Shown here piece by piece: positions 7,901 through 14,739 of a stretch of 16,195 nt of DNA. Source of the stretch: Hondaea fermentalgiana (taxonomy: Eukaryota; Sar; Bigyra; Thraustochytrida; Thraustochytriidae); contig NPFB01000177.1 of assembly GCA_014084085.1 (NCBI GenBank), forward strand, positions 1-16,195. Reading direction: 5' to 3'. The first letter of the stretch is position 1. The number at the start of each line of letters is the position of its first letter. The notes below the pieces were generated by a model. The model had not been told where the DNA came from, did no database searches, and saw nothing but the letters and a program-made list of their open reading frames with translations. Both the position numbers and the translations under genes were made by a program.

Positions 7901-10900
7901 TGATCCGGATGATCCTTCCAACACTAATGTGACCTTTGTTTTCCCCCTCAGTATCCTCGATCTAGGGCTCGATCTTACAAGCGAGGATCCTGGCTTCAAA
8001 TTCAATGCAGGCACCGTTCGCATTAAGAGCGTCAACCGCCTGCTGGACTCCTTTTACCTCTTTGAGCCTGTTGGAAGCATGACCACGCGCCACCGTTTTA
8101 CCTTTCGCGACGACGAGCCGCTCGAAATCACCATTGAGTCATCGATTGAAATTGAAGGCTCTGCGGTGGGCGCAGAGGCAGGCACCACTGTGACGGAGGA
8201 TCTCGTGTTGGCCATGCAGATTTCGAATCTTACCATTGTTGGAGATCTCGTCACGGCGATAAATCGTGAAAAGATGCTGGATCTCACGCTGTCACAGCTG
8301 TTCAGCGTCGACGCTGAGCAGGCGCTTTCAATGGCTCCCCATGCGGCGGATTGTTTGCTGTCCACCCTATACGAGAATGGTCTCGCACTTCGCAACATTG
8401 ATGTCTCGCTTTCGGAACTTTCAGGTGTCGTGCTGACCTCGTCTCGCGAGCTCCTGAGCGCTGGCGTTGAGGAGACTGCGAGCGCGCTCATCGAGCTCGT
8501 GGCGTACTTTTACGCCGATGCCCTTCCGCGCATTGCGCAAAACTGCGTCGTGCCCTACGCGAATGCAGTCTTCAAGGAGTACATTGAGACTGCCTCGTGT
8601 CCATTGCCGGAAGACATTGCGCCGCCCAACATGGAGTCTGGAGACCCCTTGATCCGCTTCGACTCGCTGGATCTGCTCGATGCCTTTCTCTCGCTCTGGT
8701 TTTCGGATGCAGTCGCCGGCGGGTACACGAATGTCAACGATGTTCTCTATGAGGCCACCAAAGATTTAGTATTTTTGGATGAGAACGCTCTTGGTGGTGA
8801 CGAATCATTCAATGTCTCGATTCCGCTCGTTTACAACGGTATCTTTTACGGTGAGATTCTTTTTGGTCTCGCCAACATCGAGATCACAGGCATTAATACC
8901 ATTGAGGATCTGCGGCCCTTCATTCCCTTTAAACCGGACGGCAATCCTATGTACGACCCCCAAGACTACCTTCCGGAATCGCGCAGACGTCTGGCCGAGC
9001 TCACCACAAGTCAGCAGCCCTACACGACGCAGACGAATATTGCGATGAGCGGTCCCGTCACGATCTCTTGCAAGGTGACCTTCAACACGTACGATCTCTT
9101 CGTGGGTTACCCGGAGATGATCAACGAATTGGATATTGCCGTGACCGTGACCGATCTGGACTTTGGCCTGCAGCTCTTGTTTGCAGTGGATTGGGCTGAC
9201 TTTTTGAACGTCCAGCTCCGTGCATGGACGACTTTAAAGCAACTTCCGTGCCTGCTCGTACCCGTCCGACAGCTGCAGCCGCTGGACTTTAACTTCACCA
9301 CGTCCGACATTGACATCACTGTGTCGTGCGCTGGCAGATGCGAGTTCCCTTTCATCGAGTATCTCGAAGAGGGCGACGAGTTGTCCACGAGTGATAGCGC
9401 GGAGATTAGCCAGGCCGTCAACGAGCTCGTCGAGTACGTGGACGGCTTTCTGACAACGCGCGGCGCCCAGGAACTGATCAACTCAACTCTTGCCCTCGCT
9501 GCGGAAGAGTGTGCTGCGCTGTCTTCAACAGAGGAGACACTGGAGAACGACGATAGTCTCTCGGAGGCAGACGCGGCCTCGACCTTTGCCTACATCTTCC
9601 TTGGGGGTTGTGGTGTTGCTGGCATCGGTATGCTTCTCCTCGTGCCCTTGCACCGGAGTCGGCAGCAGAGCGCCATCAAGTCCAAGATCGCTGGCACTAA
9701 GCCGCACGAGCGCGGCGAGGACTTTGTCAATGAGATCGCCCTCACGGAGCTCCGGGCCAAGAGCATCTTTCAGCATCCCATCACGCCTAGCGTCGCACGT
9801 TTTTTGGTGCCTTTCATTGCGATCATGAACGTGGTTGGTCTCGTCGTTGCCATTGCCTTCTCTGAAGCGGCCAACATTGTCGTGAGCATTACAATTTTTG
9901 GCGCCACATCTGAATCCGTCGCCCTCGTGCCCTTTACGCTTTTTTCGACAATCAACGACACCTGGAATTCCGGGGCCTGGGCAATGGCGATCTTTATCGC
10001 CGTCGCCTCGTGCATGTGGCCCATCACCAAGAATCTTTTGCTGCTCTTTCTTTGGTTTGTCCCGACGACAATTGTTGGAACGAGTCGCCGCCAGCGCGCC
10101 ATCGAGATTCTTGACATGCTGGGCAAGTGGTCTTTTCTGGACGTGTTCGTCATTGTCATCACGCTCGCGGCTCTCCGGGCGTATGTGGTGGGTGCTTTCT
10201 ATGGCAACATGACATTCCTGGACGAGAGCTTTTTTGTTACAGATGTCAGTGTGACACCAGAGGATGGTCTCGTGCTGCTAGCCTTTGTAGCTTCTCTCTC
10301 GCTCATCATTAACCACGTCGTCATGTACTACCACGAGCGCGTCGTGGAGTCGAACAGGCGCAGCGAGGACCACGCTTTGGGCAATCACGATGTTGCGCGC
10401 ATGATGCCGCGTCTCGCCGCTCTCAAATTGCCAATCATGAAGCATCAGTTCACGGGCATCAACGAAGAAGGACAGTCGCGCGTCGTGAGTCCTATCGCTG
10501 CTCGAGTGCTCCTTGGAGTTTCCTCTGTGTCTTTTCTTTGCATCTGCGTGGGCATTGCGACTCCGCTCATCACGTTTGAGCTGCGGGGTTTGTTGGGCTT
10601 GCTGCTCGAGATCATCTCGTCCGATGATGAATCGACGAGCGAGGACTTTCTTAATCGCAAGACGTACTCTGCGGTCCAGATGGGCGCTCTTCTCTCCACC
10701 TCGCCCACCACCACAGGGCTCGAGGCGGTGATTATCGCGTTTTTCAAGACTCTCTTTGCCGCGACAGTTTTCGCCGCTCCGCTCGTGCTCCTGGGCATGC
10801 AAGCGGTTCTCTTCGTGATGCCTATCAATCTCAACATGGGCCGTTCCTTTTTCTTTTGGACCAAGATTTGCTCCTACTGGTCTGGACTCGAGATCTTCCT

Positions 10901-11672
10901 TGTGGGCTTGGTGCTCACGGTTATGGAGATCAGCGTTGCTACGCAGTTCATTACGGACTTTGTCACAGACGACGCTTGTTCCCAAATTCGCGGATCGCTC
11001 GAGCTTCTGGTGGACTCAGACCTCGATGCGTATTGTTTCAACGCGGTAGGTTACTTTGAGCCCACGGCTTTCTTCCTTTTTACCGGCATCATCCTCGAGC
11101 TCGTCAGCTTTTATATCATCTCTGTGATTGCACATGCGGTGCTTGCAGATCGGTACTTTGACGCGTACAACGCTTTTCGGTCCGATGCGAAGCCGCACAA
11201 GATGCTGCGGATCAACCGCTGGCTTTTGTTCATGTGCACACGGCTGCAGGATCCACTCGTCCCGGGCACGCCGGGCACTCCCTCCATGTCGCCAAGTGGC
11301 CCAGACTCGGTATCGGGCCGCAGTGCTGGACCCTTCACAGATCTTGATCAGGACGACGACGATTTGATTGCTCCGGATGAGCCTTGGTGCCGCTTGCTCT
11401 CTGGATGCTGCTCGAACGAAAAGGGTCAGCGTTCTGCTGATGCTCGCATCGATGTTTGGCATGCCAAGTTCAATACGCGCGCTCCTGGTGGGGGTGGTCG
11501 TGTTGGCGTCCGGCGCGAGTCTGACAATCCGGCATTTGCTGGCACGAGTCCAACCGCGGCCCAACCCCAACTTCGCTACCCGGGCGCTTCTAATCGTGGT
11601 TGGGGCAATCAAAGTCGTGGCGCTCAGCCTTTGCCGCGTCCTCGTGGGAGAAAGGACTCCGTCGAGGTTTAA
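4830..11672 (+). CDS. Complete PqiA/LetA-like giant membrane protein with tandem luminal repeats (gene 2)
   Basis: An uninterrupted 2280-residue frame ends at TAA 11670-11672. Start 4830 is chosen because it opens a 25-residue signal peptide, basic then hydrophobic and ending AEA before D26, the same length as in gene 3. The second ATG at 4839 has better context (A at -3, G at +4) and would remove only three residues. Order: signal peptide 1-25; Cys-rich N-terminal domain ~26-310; four diverged repeats (~340-630, 650-925, 965-1240, 1275-1562); span 1586-1607 with basic residues after it; PqiA-like module 1 ~1655-1836; basic linker; PqiA-like module 2 ~1890-2106; tail to 2280. Sequons (e.g. 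NVS 405, NFT 552, NVT 1033, NST 1551) support luminal exposure of the N-terminal ~1585 residues, and positive-inside charges give nine spans with a cytosolic C-terminus. No zinc ribbon or MCE domain is visible. The lipid-transport role is inferred from family. Confidence 0.95.
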   Translation: MRSMAKVVRLAVLVAVAALAPRAEADVLAEYLNDKTFGPIPGPCPGPTKYDEVCAGDVSDIRQSTNDSEDCIAEGEEETCGTIGSYVTEGEFTIWDLQCKDLQIADVQVTHVVMNGDKLLRANVDVRNFKMSCTGMVRVEDLTMEIEDVIKAKCTFEGPFTMIQTPQFDGVSLRLEINFETESVTTLNADLPAQVRIPYDQCDIEPELNLQLSGIDGFESTEVCIFYGWGSWLSDDFGCSTSFTSFINYLGADNILELVATTAEGYLGGVLCQMIEDAAYVEDTGENGPLNDVWAEIKAQVDEWGLAKGLNVATADTNSYLLSTSQYSGITSQELNDAIDFTTSEVIDPVSDALNGWLSPASSRAEYEGRPVVNEVIDAFTDPAGELAINLADYDAEMEVQIPLNVSDVTMILRSAKIQGLNSISVIELLDIGEDLPEASRPKRTSNNTIVVDELVLEVESFMRLDRGSWVTASCNLPPPGTCSSDSAEYTFRYSVLVQDVSLKLSLLSLINPDEILDLQVGQILGIDFSEEPFGAFSKALRCIAPAVYALNFTNIEASIGSISDPQLIGNDGSEFASLVQSSVALATDVAKGALRTKFPGIANGPIREYFNEVLLTEVSIPGRAGTQSCPAWEGPSGDGPTVIDFDGEMFSPVYELVNEGIGGEPIRESDIGLNHLIDEALKYNEESYVSFPFSSEGRADGEWRLKDEYDKSGLLQSLKYNQTGDFLQFYDGTIGNLNTLYKLIFSSPSEGLDIDFGFGGALQLADDSGLADLRPLELTVYFQAVVPSRDIDEAVEIKLSLTELDFAVELTRLAIDFDLIYALYFSQIDRIPCLLAALDEISFRREARQVSISNLEFEVNSVRTGADRSSNLVQALDNLDAEQPGQSSMALITTLFDAAVDRILDTVERIPGIYGDLTAETCVNMDDSLDNLTNGVLKLDLPNVTQSIEECTAEIGEVPSVEEVESEVYNGNELPDLLNVRESFLVRVIRQGVEVLKGSTLDQLFAELVQLSDLGIDQFFVLDDPDDPSNTNVTFVFPLSILDLGLDLTSEDPGFKFNAGTVRIKSVNRLLDSFYLFEPVGSMTTRHRFTFRDDEPLEITIESSIEIEGSAVGAEAGTTVTEDLVLAMQISNLTIVGDLVTAINREKMLDLTLSQLFSVDAEQALSMAPHAADCLLSTLYENGLALRNIDVSLSELSGVVLTSSRELLSAGVEETASALIELVAYFYADALPRIAQNCVVPYANAVFKEYIETASCPLPEDIAPPNMESGDPLIRFDSLDLLDAFLSLWFSDAVAGGYTNVNDVLYEATKDLVFLDENALGGDESFNVSIPLVYNGIFYGEILFGLANIEITGINTIEDLRPFIPFKPDGNPMYDPQDYLPESRRRLAELTTSQQPYTTQTNIAMSGPVTISCKVTFNTYDLFVGYPEMINELDIAVTVTDLDFGLQLLFAVDWADFLNVQLRAWTTLKQLPCLLVPVRQLQPLDFNFTTSDIDITVSCAGRCEFPFIEYLEEGDELSTSDSAEISQAVNELVEYVDGFLTTRGAQELINSTLALAAEECAALSSTEETLENDDSLSEADAASTFAYIFLGGCGVAGIGMLLLVPLHRSRQQSAIKSKIAGTKPHERGEDFVNEIALTELRAKSIFQHPITPSVARFLVPFIAIMNVVGLVVAIAFSEAANIVVSITIFGATSESVALVPFTLFSTINDTWNSGAWAMAIFIAVASCMWPITKNLLLLFLWFVPTTIVGTSRRQRAIEILDMLGKWSFLDVFVIVITLAALRAYVVGAFYGNMTFLDESFFVTDVSVTPEDGLVLLAFVASLSLIINHVVMYYHERVVESNRRSEDHALGNHDVARMMPRLAALKLPIMKHQFTGINEEGQSRVVSPIAARVLLGVSSVSFLCICVGIATPLITFELRGLLGLLLEIISSDDESTSEDFLNRKTYSAVQMGALLSTSPTTTGLEAVIIAFFKTLFAATVFAAPLVLLGMQAVLFVMPINLNMGRSFFFWTKICSYWSGLEIFLVGLVLTVMEISVATQFITDFVTDDACSQIRGSLELLVDSDLDAYCFNAVGYFEPTAFFLFTGIILELVSFYIISVIAHAVLADRYFDAYNAFRSDAKPHKMLRINRWLLFMCTRLQDPLVPGTPGTPSMSPSGPDSVSGRSAGPFTDLDQDDDDLIAPDEPWCRLLSGCCSNEKGQRSADARIDVWHAKFNTRAPGGGGRVGVRRESDNPAFAGTSPTAAQPQLRYPGASNRGWGNQSRGAQPLPRPRGRKDSVEV
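4905..5759 (+). other. Cys-rich N-terminal luminal domain of gene 2
   Basis: Residues ~26-310 open with a conserved Pro/Gly/Cys box (FGPIPGPCPGPT) followed by Cys at 54, 71, 80, 99, 133 and 154. Alternating hydrophobic stretches suggest long amphipathic beta strands (FTIWDLQC, LQIADVQVTHVVM, ANVDVRNFKMSC, VSLRLEINF), then an acidic Cys element (YDQCDIEPELNLQL). Strand pairs followed by a single conserved Cys segment recall the N-terminal barrel of BPI/LBP-type TULIP proteins, but this is pattern resemblance only. Gene 3 aligns across the whole domain (14823-~15640). Confidence 0.55.
5847..9515 (+). other. Four tandem luminal repeats in gene 2 (TULIP-like, tentative)
   Basis: Approximate units: 5847-6719, 6777-7604, 7722-8549 and 8652-9515. 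Each begins with a helix-like segment (VVNEVIDA, GLNHLIDEA, TLDQLFAEL, NVNDVLYEA), continues with long amphipathic strands, then a block of pattern DL..L.L..L ending in a Cys (LRC543, IPC834, ADC1175, LPC1474), a strand, an amphipathic helix and a closing Cys (C630, C923, C1239, C1561). Cys spacing is 87, 89, 64 and 87 residues, consistent with one disulfide per unit. The strand-helix alternation with no enzymatic motif suits a lipid-binding TULIP-like fold; that assignment is inference. Gene 1 retains the end of unit 3 and all of unit 4. Confidence 0.6.
9585..9650 (+). other. Membrane span joining luminal repeats to the transport modules (gene 2)
   Basis: Residues 1586-1607 (FAYIFLGGCGVAGIGMLLLV onward) are a hydrophobic Gly-rich helix followed at once by HRSRQQSAIKSK, so the N-side is luminal and the C-side cytosolic. 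Gene 1 has the same helix and HRRRQ at ~1360-1440. The cytosolic stretch leading to module 1 is almost invariant between the two genes (ALTELRAKSIFQHPITP). Confidence 0.8.
9792..10337 (+). other. PqiA/LetA-family membrane module 1 (gene 2)
   Basis: Residues ~1655-1836 contain four hydrophobic helices. The second carries a Pro followed by Lys (CMWPITKNLLLLF), and the third is introduced by GKWSFLDVFVIVITLAALR at 10122-10178. Bacterial PqiA has the same order: helix, short extracytoplasmic strand region, Pro/Lys helix, basic loop, then GRWSM-DVFV and a last helix. The G(K/R)WS..DVFV match with the preceding acidic/hydrophobic EILDML segment is close enough for me to call the family (Pfam PqiA, PF04403) without a search. 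In E. coli LetA/PqiA these modules work with MCE proteins in lipid transport. Confidence 0.78.
10497..11147 (+). other. PqiA/LetA-family membrane module 2 (gene 2)
   Basis: Residues ~1890-2106 repeat the four-helix plan with a larger first extracytoplasmic loop. The third helix is introduced by SYWSGLEIFLVGLVLTVME (from 10872), resembling the W-x-M-x-E-I-F-L-x-G signature of the other half of PqiA. The loop between helices 3 and 4 has two Cys (C2050, C2069) also present in gene 1. The cytosolic linker between modules (1837-1889) has no Cys, so the zinc ribbons that accompany bacterial LetA/PqiA modules are absent. Confidence 0.7.
11148..11669 (+). other. Cytosolic C-terminal tail of gene 2 with conserved short motifs
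   Basis: The tail is Pro/Gly/Ser-rich and probably disordered. Blocks shared with gene 1: GPFTDLD followed by an acidic run (11328-11348; 3109-3129 in gene 1); WC....CC.NEKGQR.A.ARID.W (11385-11459); NPAF (11526-11537; 3292-3303); and a basic-plus-Ser C-terminus ending SVEV here and SIDV in gene 1. Conservation of islands in a variable tail suggests sorting or docking motifs. The functions are inferred. Confidence 0.65.
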
Positions 11673-12560
11673 GTTTACCTGCACCACGTGTTTTCTTTGT
11701 GTTTTCAATTTTATAAGTTTTTTATTCATCTCTTACTACAACCTGGTCGCCATCCCGACCAATTGGCATTATCTTTATCATCAGCACCATCATCATCATC
11801 AGCAGCAGCAGCAGCAGCAAAAGTAGAAGTGGAAATGGCACTTGGCCCTTGCCATTTGCATCGTCGCTGTGCGCTTTTTTGGCCTCAGTCATGGTTTCGA
11901 GCTGACACGAGGCACGGCGACCTCTGATCCAGCTCAAGTAGGACAGCATACTCTACGGCAATTCGTCGAAGTCAACCGATTTTCTCTTATCATGAGCTGT
12001 GAACAATTGGTCAAGGACTACTCGACACCCACTATATTTTCTTTTGAGGTGCGATAATTCATGCATCGAGTGTGACGTACAAAATATAGGCAAACTGAAG
12101 CAGCGGACATCTCCAAGTATATGTGCTCGACAGAGCGGTAGTTCAAGATTTTTGCGAGTCATGACAAGTCGCAGACAAGTTCTTCCGAATTCGACAAAAT
12201 TGGTCGCATCTCGAGAAAGACGTTCGTCACAGCATTGGAGCAAGTTTGGTCAGCCTAAACGTGTTAAGCACTCGTAATTTTGGAAATTGCAGAAAAACAA
12301 GCAAGAGGGTAAAGAAATGACACGTCGCGTTTTGTCAACGTGCTGCAGCTGAATTCACGATTCCCCCAATGCCGCAGCTCTACAGCCAATTCACTTGTAA
12401 AAAGCAGGCTGCAAGACTCACGCTCGGTCTTCTCAAATCGCTTCCACAATCAATCAAGATGGCGTCCCCAAATGTACTCCTTAATCTCCCCAAGGGGAAA
12501 AGCGCCCGAGCAAAGATAAGTGGTCAGGTCTCCCCGTCTCACACAAATCTGGCCTAAGCT
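11673..12560. other. AT-richer 3' flank of gene 2
   Basis: T-rich sequence directly after the TAA (TTTTCTTTGTGTTTTC, TTTTATAAGTTTTTTATTC at ~11708-11728) is a plausible 3' UTR and poly(A) region. The rest is AT-richer than anything else in the window, with short frames in all directions and no recognisable protein or RNA. I see nothing else supportable in it. Confidence 0.5.
11788..11820. repeat. (CAT)4(CAG)6 trinucleotide repeat
   Basis: Four CAT units at 11788-11799 are followed by six CAG units at 11800-11817 and CAA. It lies 116 bp after the gene 2 stop codon, outside any supported coding sequence. Confidence 0.9.
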
Positions 12561-13610
12561 CGCAGCCTTTGCTGTCAGGCCAGACTTGCGCCGACGGCGC
12601 GGCGCCCTCAATCCTCGACACAGTGGCTGACAGCGACCCTTTTCGGGTTGCGGCGGACGCAAATCTGAAAGTGTCGCCTCTCGCCATCCAGCCGTGCCTG
12701 GTCGCTCGCTCACCTAATCTCACTCGGGCCGCGGCCCACTCGCAGATGCCGCTGCCAGCGATCAAGCAACAAAGCAGCTGCAGCGATCTAGGCAAGTCAA
12801 GCAGCGCAAGGCGCCCAGCTCCGGTGGCGGCTGCGTCTGCGGCTTATGTCACACGCACAGGCCCCGCTCCTCTTCCTCATCATGTCCGTGCCAACCACCG
12901 CGGCTACTGCACCGTTTTTTTTCCCTTCCCTTTCCTTTTAGGGCGACCAAGGCACAGCGCACTTCGCTCCTTTCGCTCGGAGCGTCCTTTTCGCGCTTCC
13001 CTCGCGCTGCAATGCCGACGCCGTTGCGCGCCCAGACCGTTGCAATCATTCCACGCACGAACCCCCGCTCGCTTCTCATGCTTCCCTCGCCGATCTTGCG
13101 CTATCTGCTTTCTCGCAAGCAGTTGTTTCTCAGCAGAGACTCAAGTCTATTTCCATCCGCTGCTTCTTCTCCTTCTCCGCCCCTCGCGCCAGGCCAGCTC
13201 GCAGTCCCTCCCTCCATCCACTCCGGACGTACGTACCGACCGCCTCCGTCGCATCTTTCGGCGCGTATCCTCCGGGCCCTTGCCCTCTACCACGGCCTCG
13301 AGCTCGAGCTCGACCTCGATCTTGGTCTCGGCCGCGATGGCGACGAGCCTGGACCAAAACCTAAACAGCGCGCAACCGGCGCCCCGCACTTTCCCCGCAC
13401 CCGAGATGGACACTGTGGGGGGACCTGCCTCGCCTTCATTGGGCCGCATCCATATCCACTCACGCATTCATGTGGGCGGCCAGCATTCTGTCCATTCGTA
13501 ATCCATGTCGAGCGGCTGGCCGATCCATTGGGCGTCGCGTCCATCCTGGGCGGGCGGCGAGCGCAGCTGCGCTGCCTGGAGGGAACGTCTGATGAATTGA
13601 GTGGTTTGCA

Positions 13611-13670
13611 GGCCGGCCGGCCGGTCGATCGGTCGGTGTACTGATTGATCGATCGATCGATCGGTCGGTC
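13611..13670. repeat. GGCC / GGTC / GATC tetranucleotide repeat block
   Basis: GGCCGGCCGG passes into GGTCGATCGGTCGG, then GATTGATCGATCGATCGATCGGTCGGTCC. All steps are single-base changes of one self-complementary 4-mer, so the block can pair with itself. Confidence 0.85.
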
Positions 13671-14142
13671 CAAGCTTGGATCGTTGCATTTCTGTCCACC
13701 ATGTATACTACCCCTTCTCTCGCCTCGACTTGAACATGCATGTGCACAACACGCTCACGCCGCACGTAAACACGGCGGCACTGCAAAGAAAACCCTAGAA
13801 GATGCAATGTGCAAAACACCGTCAAAGGGTAGAAAGAAAGAAACAAAGCACGTGGACTCCCCGCTCACATGCCGGCTGGCGTATTCAGAGGGCCGCCGCC
13901 GCCGCGCACCATTTTCCTCCCTCCCGCCTTCGTCTTCCCCAAGCCAGCCAGACCTGCGCCGGCCCAAACTCCGAGTCCCTCCGTCCATCCTCCTCCGCTC
14001 CGCTCCCCTGCGAGCCCTCCTCTTCGAGCCCGCTCCCTCCCGCCCCGGGCTCTCCCGCCTCCTCGCGTACCGTACCCGCGCGCACGTACGTACCAGGGTT
14101 CGCGCCGCTGCACGCGCTGCGAGCTGCCGCTGCGTTACTGCA

Positions 14143-14202
14143 CGCGCCAGACCTAAGCCGCCCTCTGCGCGCCGCACGTGCCGCGCGATTAGGTCTCGCG
14201 CG
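14143..14202. promoter_or_regulatory. 14-bp inverted repeat around a CACGTG box upstream of gene 3
   Basis: Arms 14143-14156 and 14189-14202 (core AGACCTAA / TTAGGTCT) pair at 13 of 14 positions. The 32-base centre contains the palindrome GCACGTGC. Position and CCTAA/TTAGG core echo the inverted repeat upstream of gene 2. A regulatory role is inferred. Confidence 0.4.
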
Positions 14203-14700
14203 GCGGAGGGTCCCGAGATCGACTGCGGCCCGGAGGAAGAGAGAGTCCGCGAGCGTGTGCTTGCGCGAGGCGAGGCGAGGCCGGGTTCTGGAGCGGGGCC
14301 GGCTTGCACTCTTTGGGCGCATAGGCCTCGCCGTAGCGAGCGAAGTGCGCCGCGGAGGGAGACGACGTCGTGAGCGCCTTCCAGACAGTGCGCAGCGAGC
14401 GCGGCGAGTAAAGTACGTAAAGCGAGAGCCAAAGAGACAAACAAACCCTAGCGCCTCGGCGTCGCTTCGGGCCCGAAATCCCCGCCTGCACGCCTCACCA
14501 AATCCTGAAAAGGGACTCCGCCCGCGTCCGCGAGCGGCCAGCGAGAGCTCTGCGCGAGGCAAAGGCTACGCAGCGTGGCGCTGCGACCGGAAGACGACCC
14601 GGAGAGAGCAAGTGATTGATTGACCCGGCCCGACATTTACATTTGTCACACGCCTGGCGAGCGCAACTCGCAGGTTGGTGTTTGTCTGTGTTTCTGCTTG

Positions 14701-14739
14701 TTTGTTCGTTCGTTCTTTCATTCGTTCGTTCGTTCTTCG
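14701..14739 (+). repeat. (TTCG)n microsatellite abutting the gene 3 start
   Basis: TTCG/TTTG units with an interruption (CTTTCA) end nine bases before ATG 14748. The leader here is pyrimidine-rich, the opposite strand bias to the purine-rich leader of gene 2. Confidence 0.85.

Noticed and set aside
12395..12410. TTGTAAAAAGCAGGCT, similar to a lambda attB1 cloning site
   Set aside because: Only a partial match without the rest of the site or any vector sequence nearby. Best explained by chance.
11673..12560. Searched for tRNA, snRNA or a transposon remnant in the AT-richer 3' flank
   Set aside because: No cloverleaf with a GTTCRANNC-type T arm, no terminal inverted repeats and no transposase-like frame were found by eye.
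12569..13501. 310-codon + strand open frame in the large spacer
   Set aside because: Ser/Arg/Pro-rich with simple-sequence tracts, overlapped by similar frames on both strands, and without any plausible domain. Only its last part (13337 onward) was kept as a weak finding.
13755..14623. Long overlapping frames on both strands (to 273 codons)
   Set aside because: Typical of GC-rich non-coding DNA with few stop codons. They overlap each other and the ATG-free leader, and nothing resembles a protein family.
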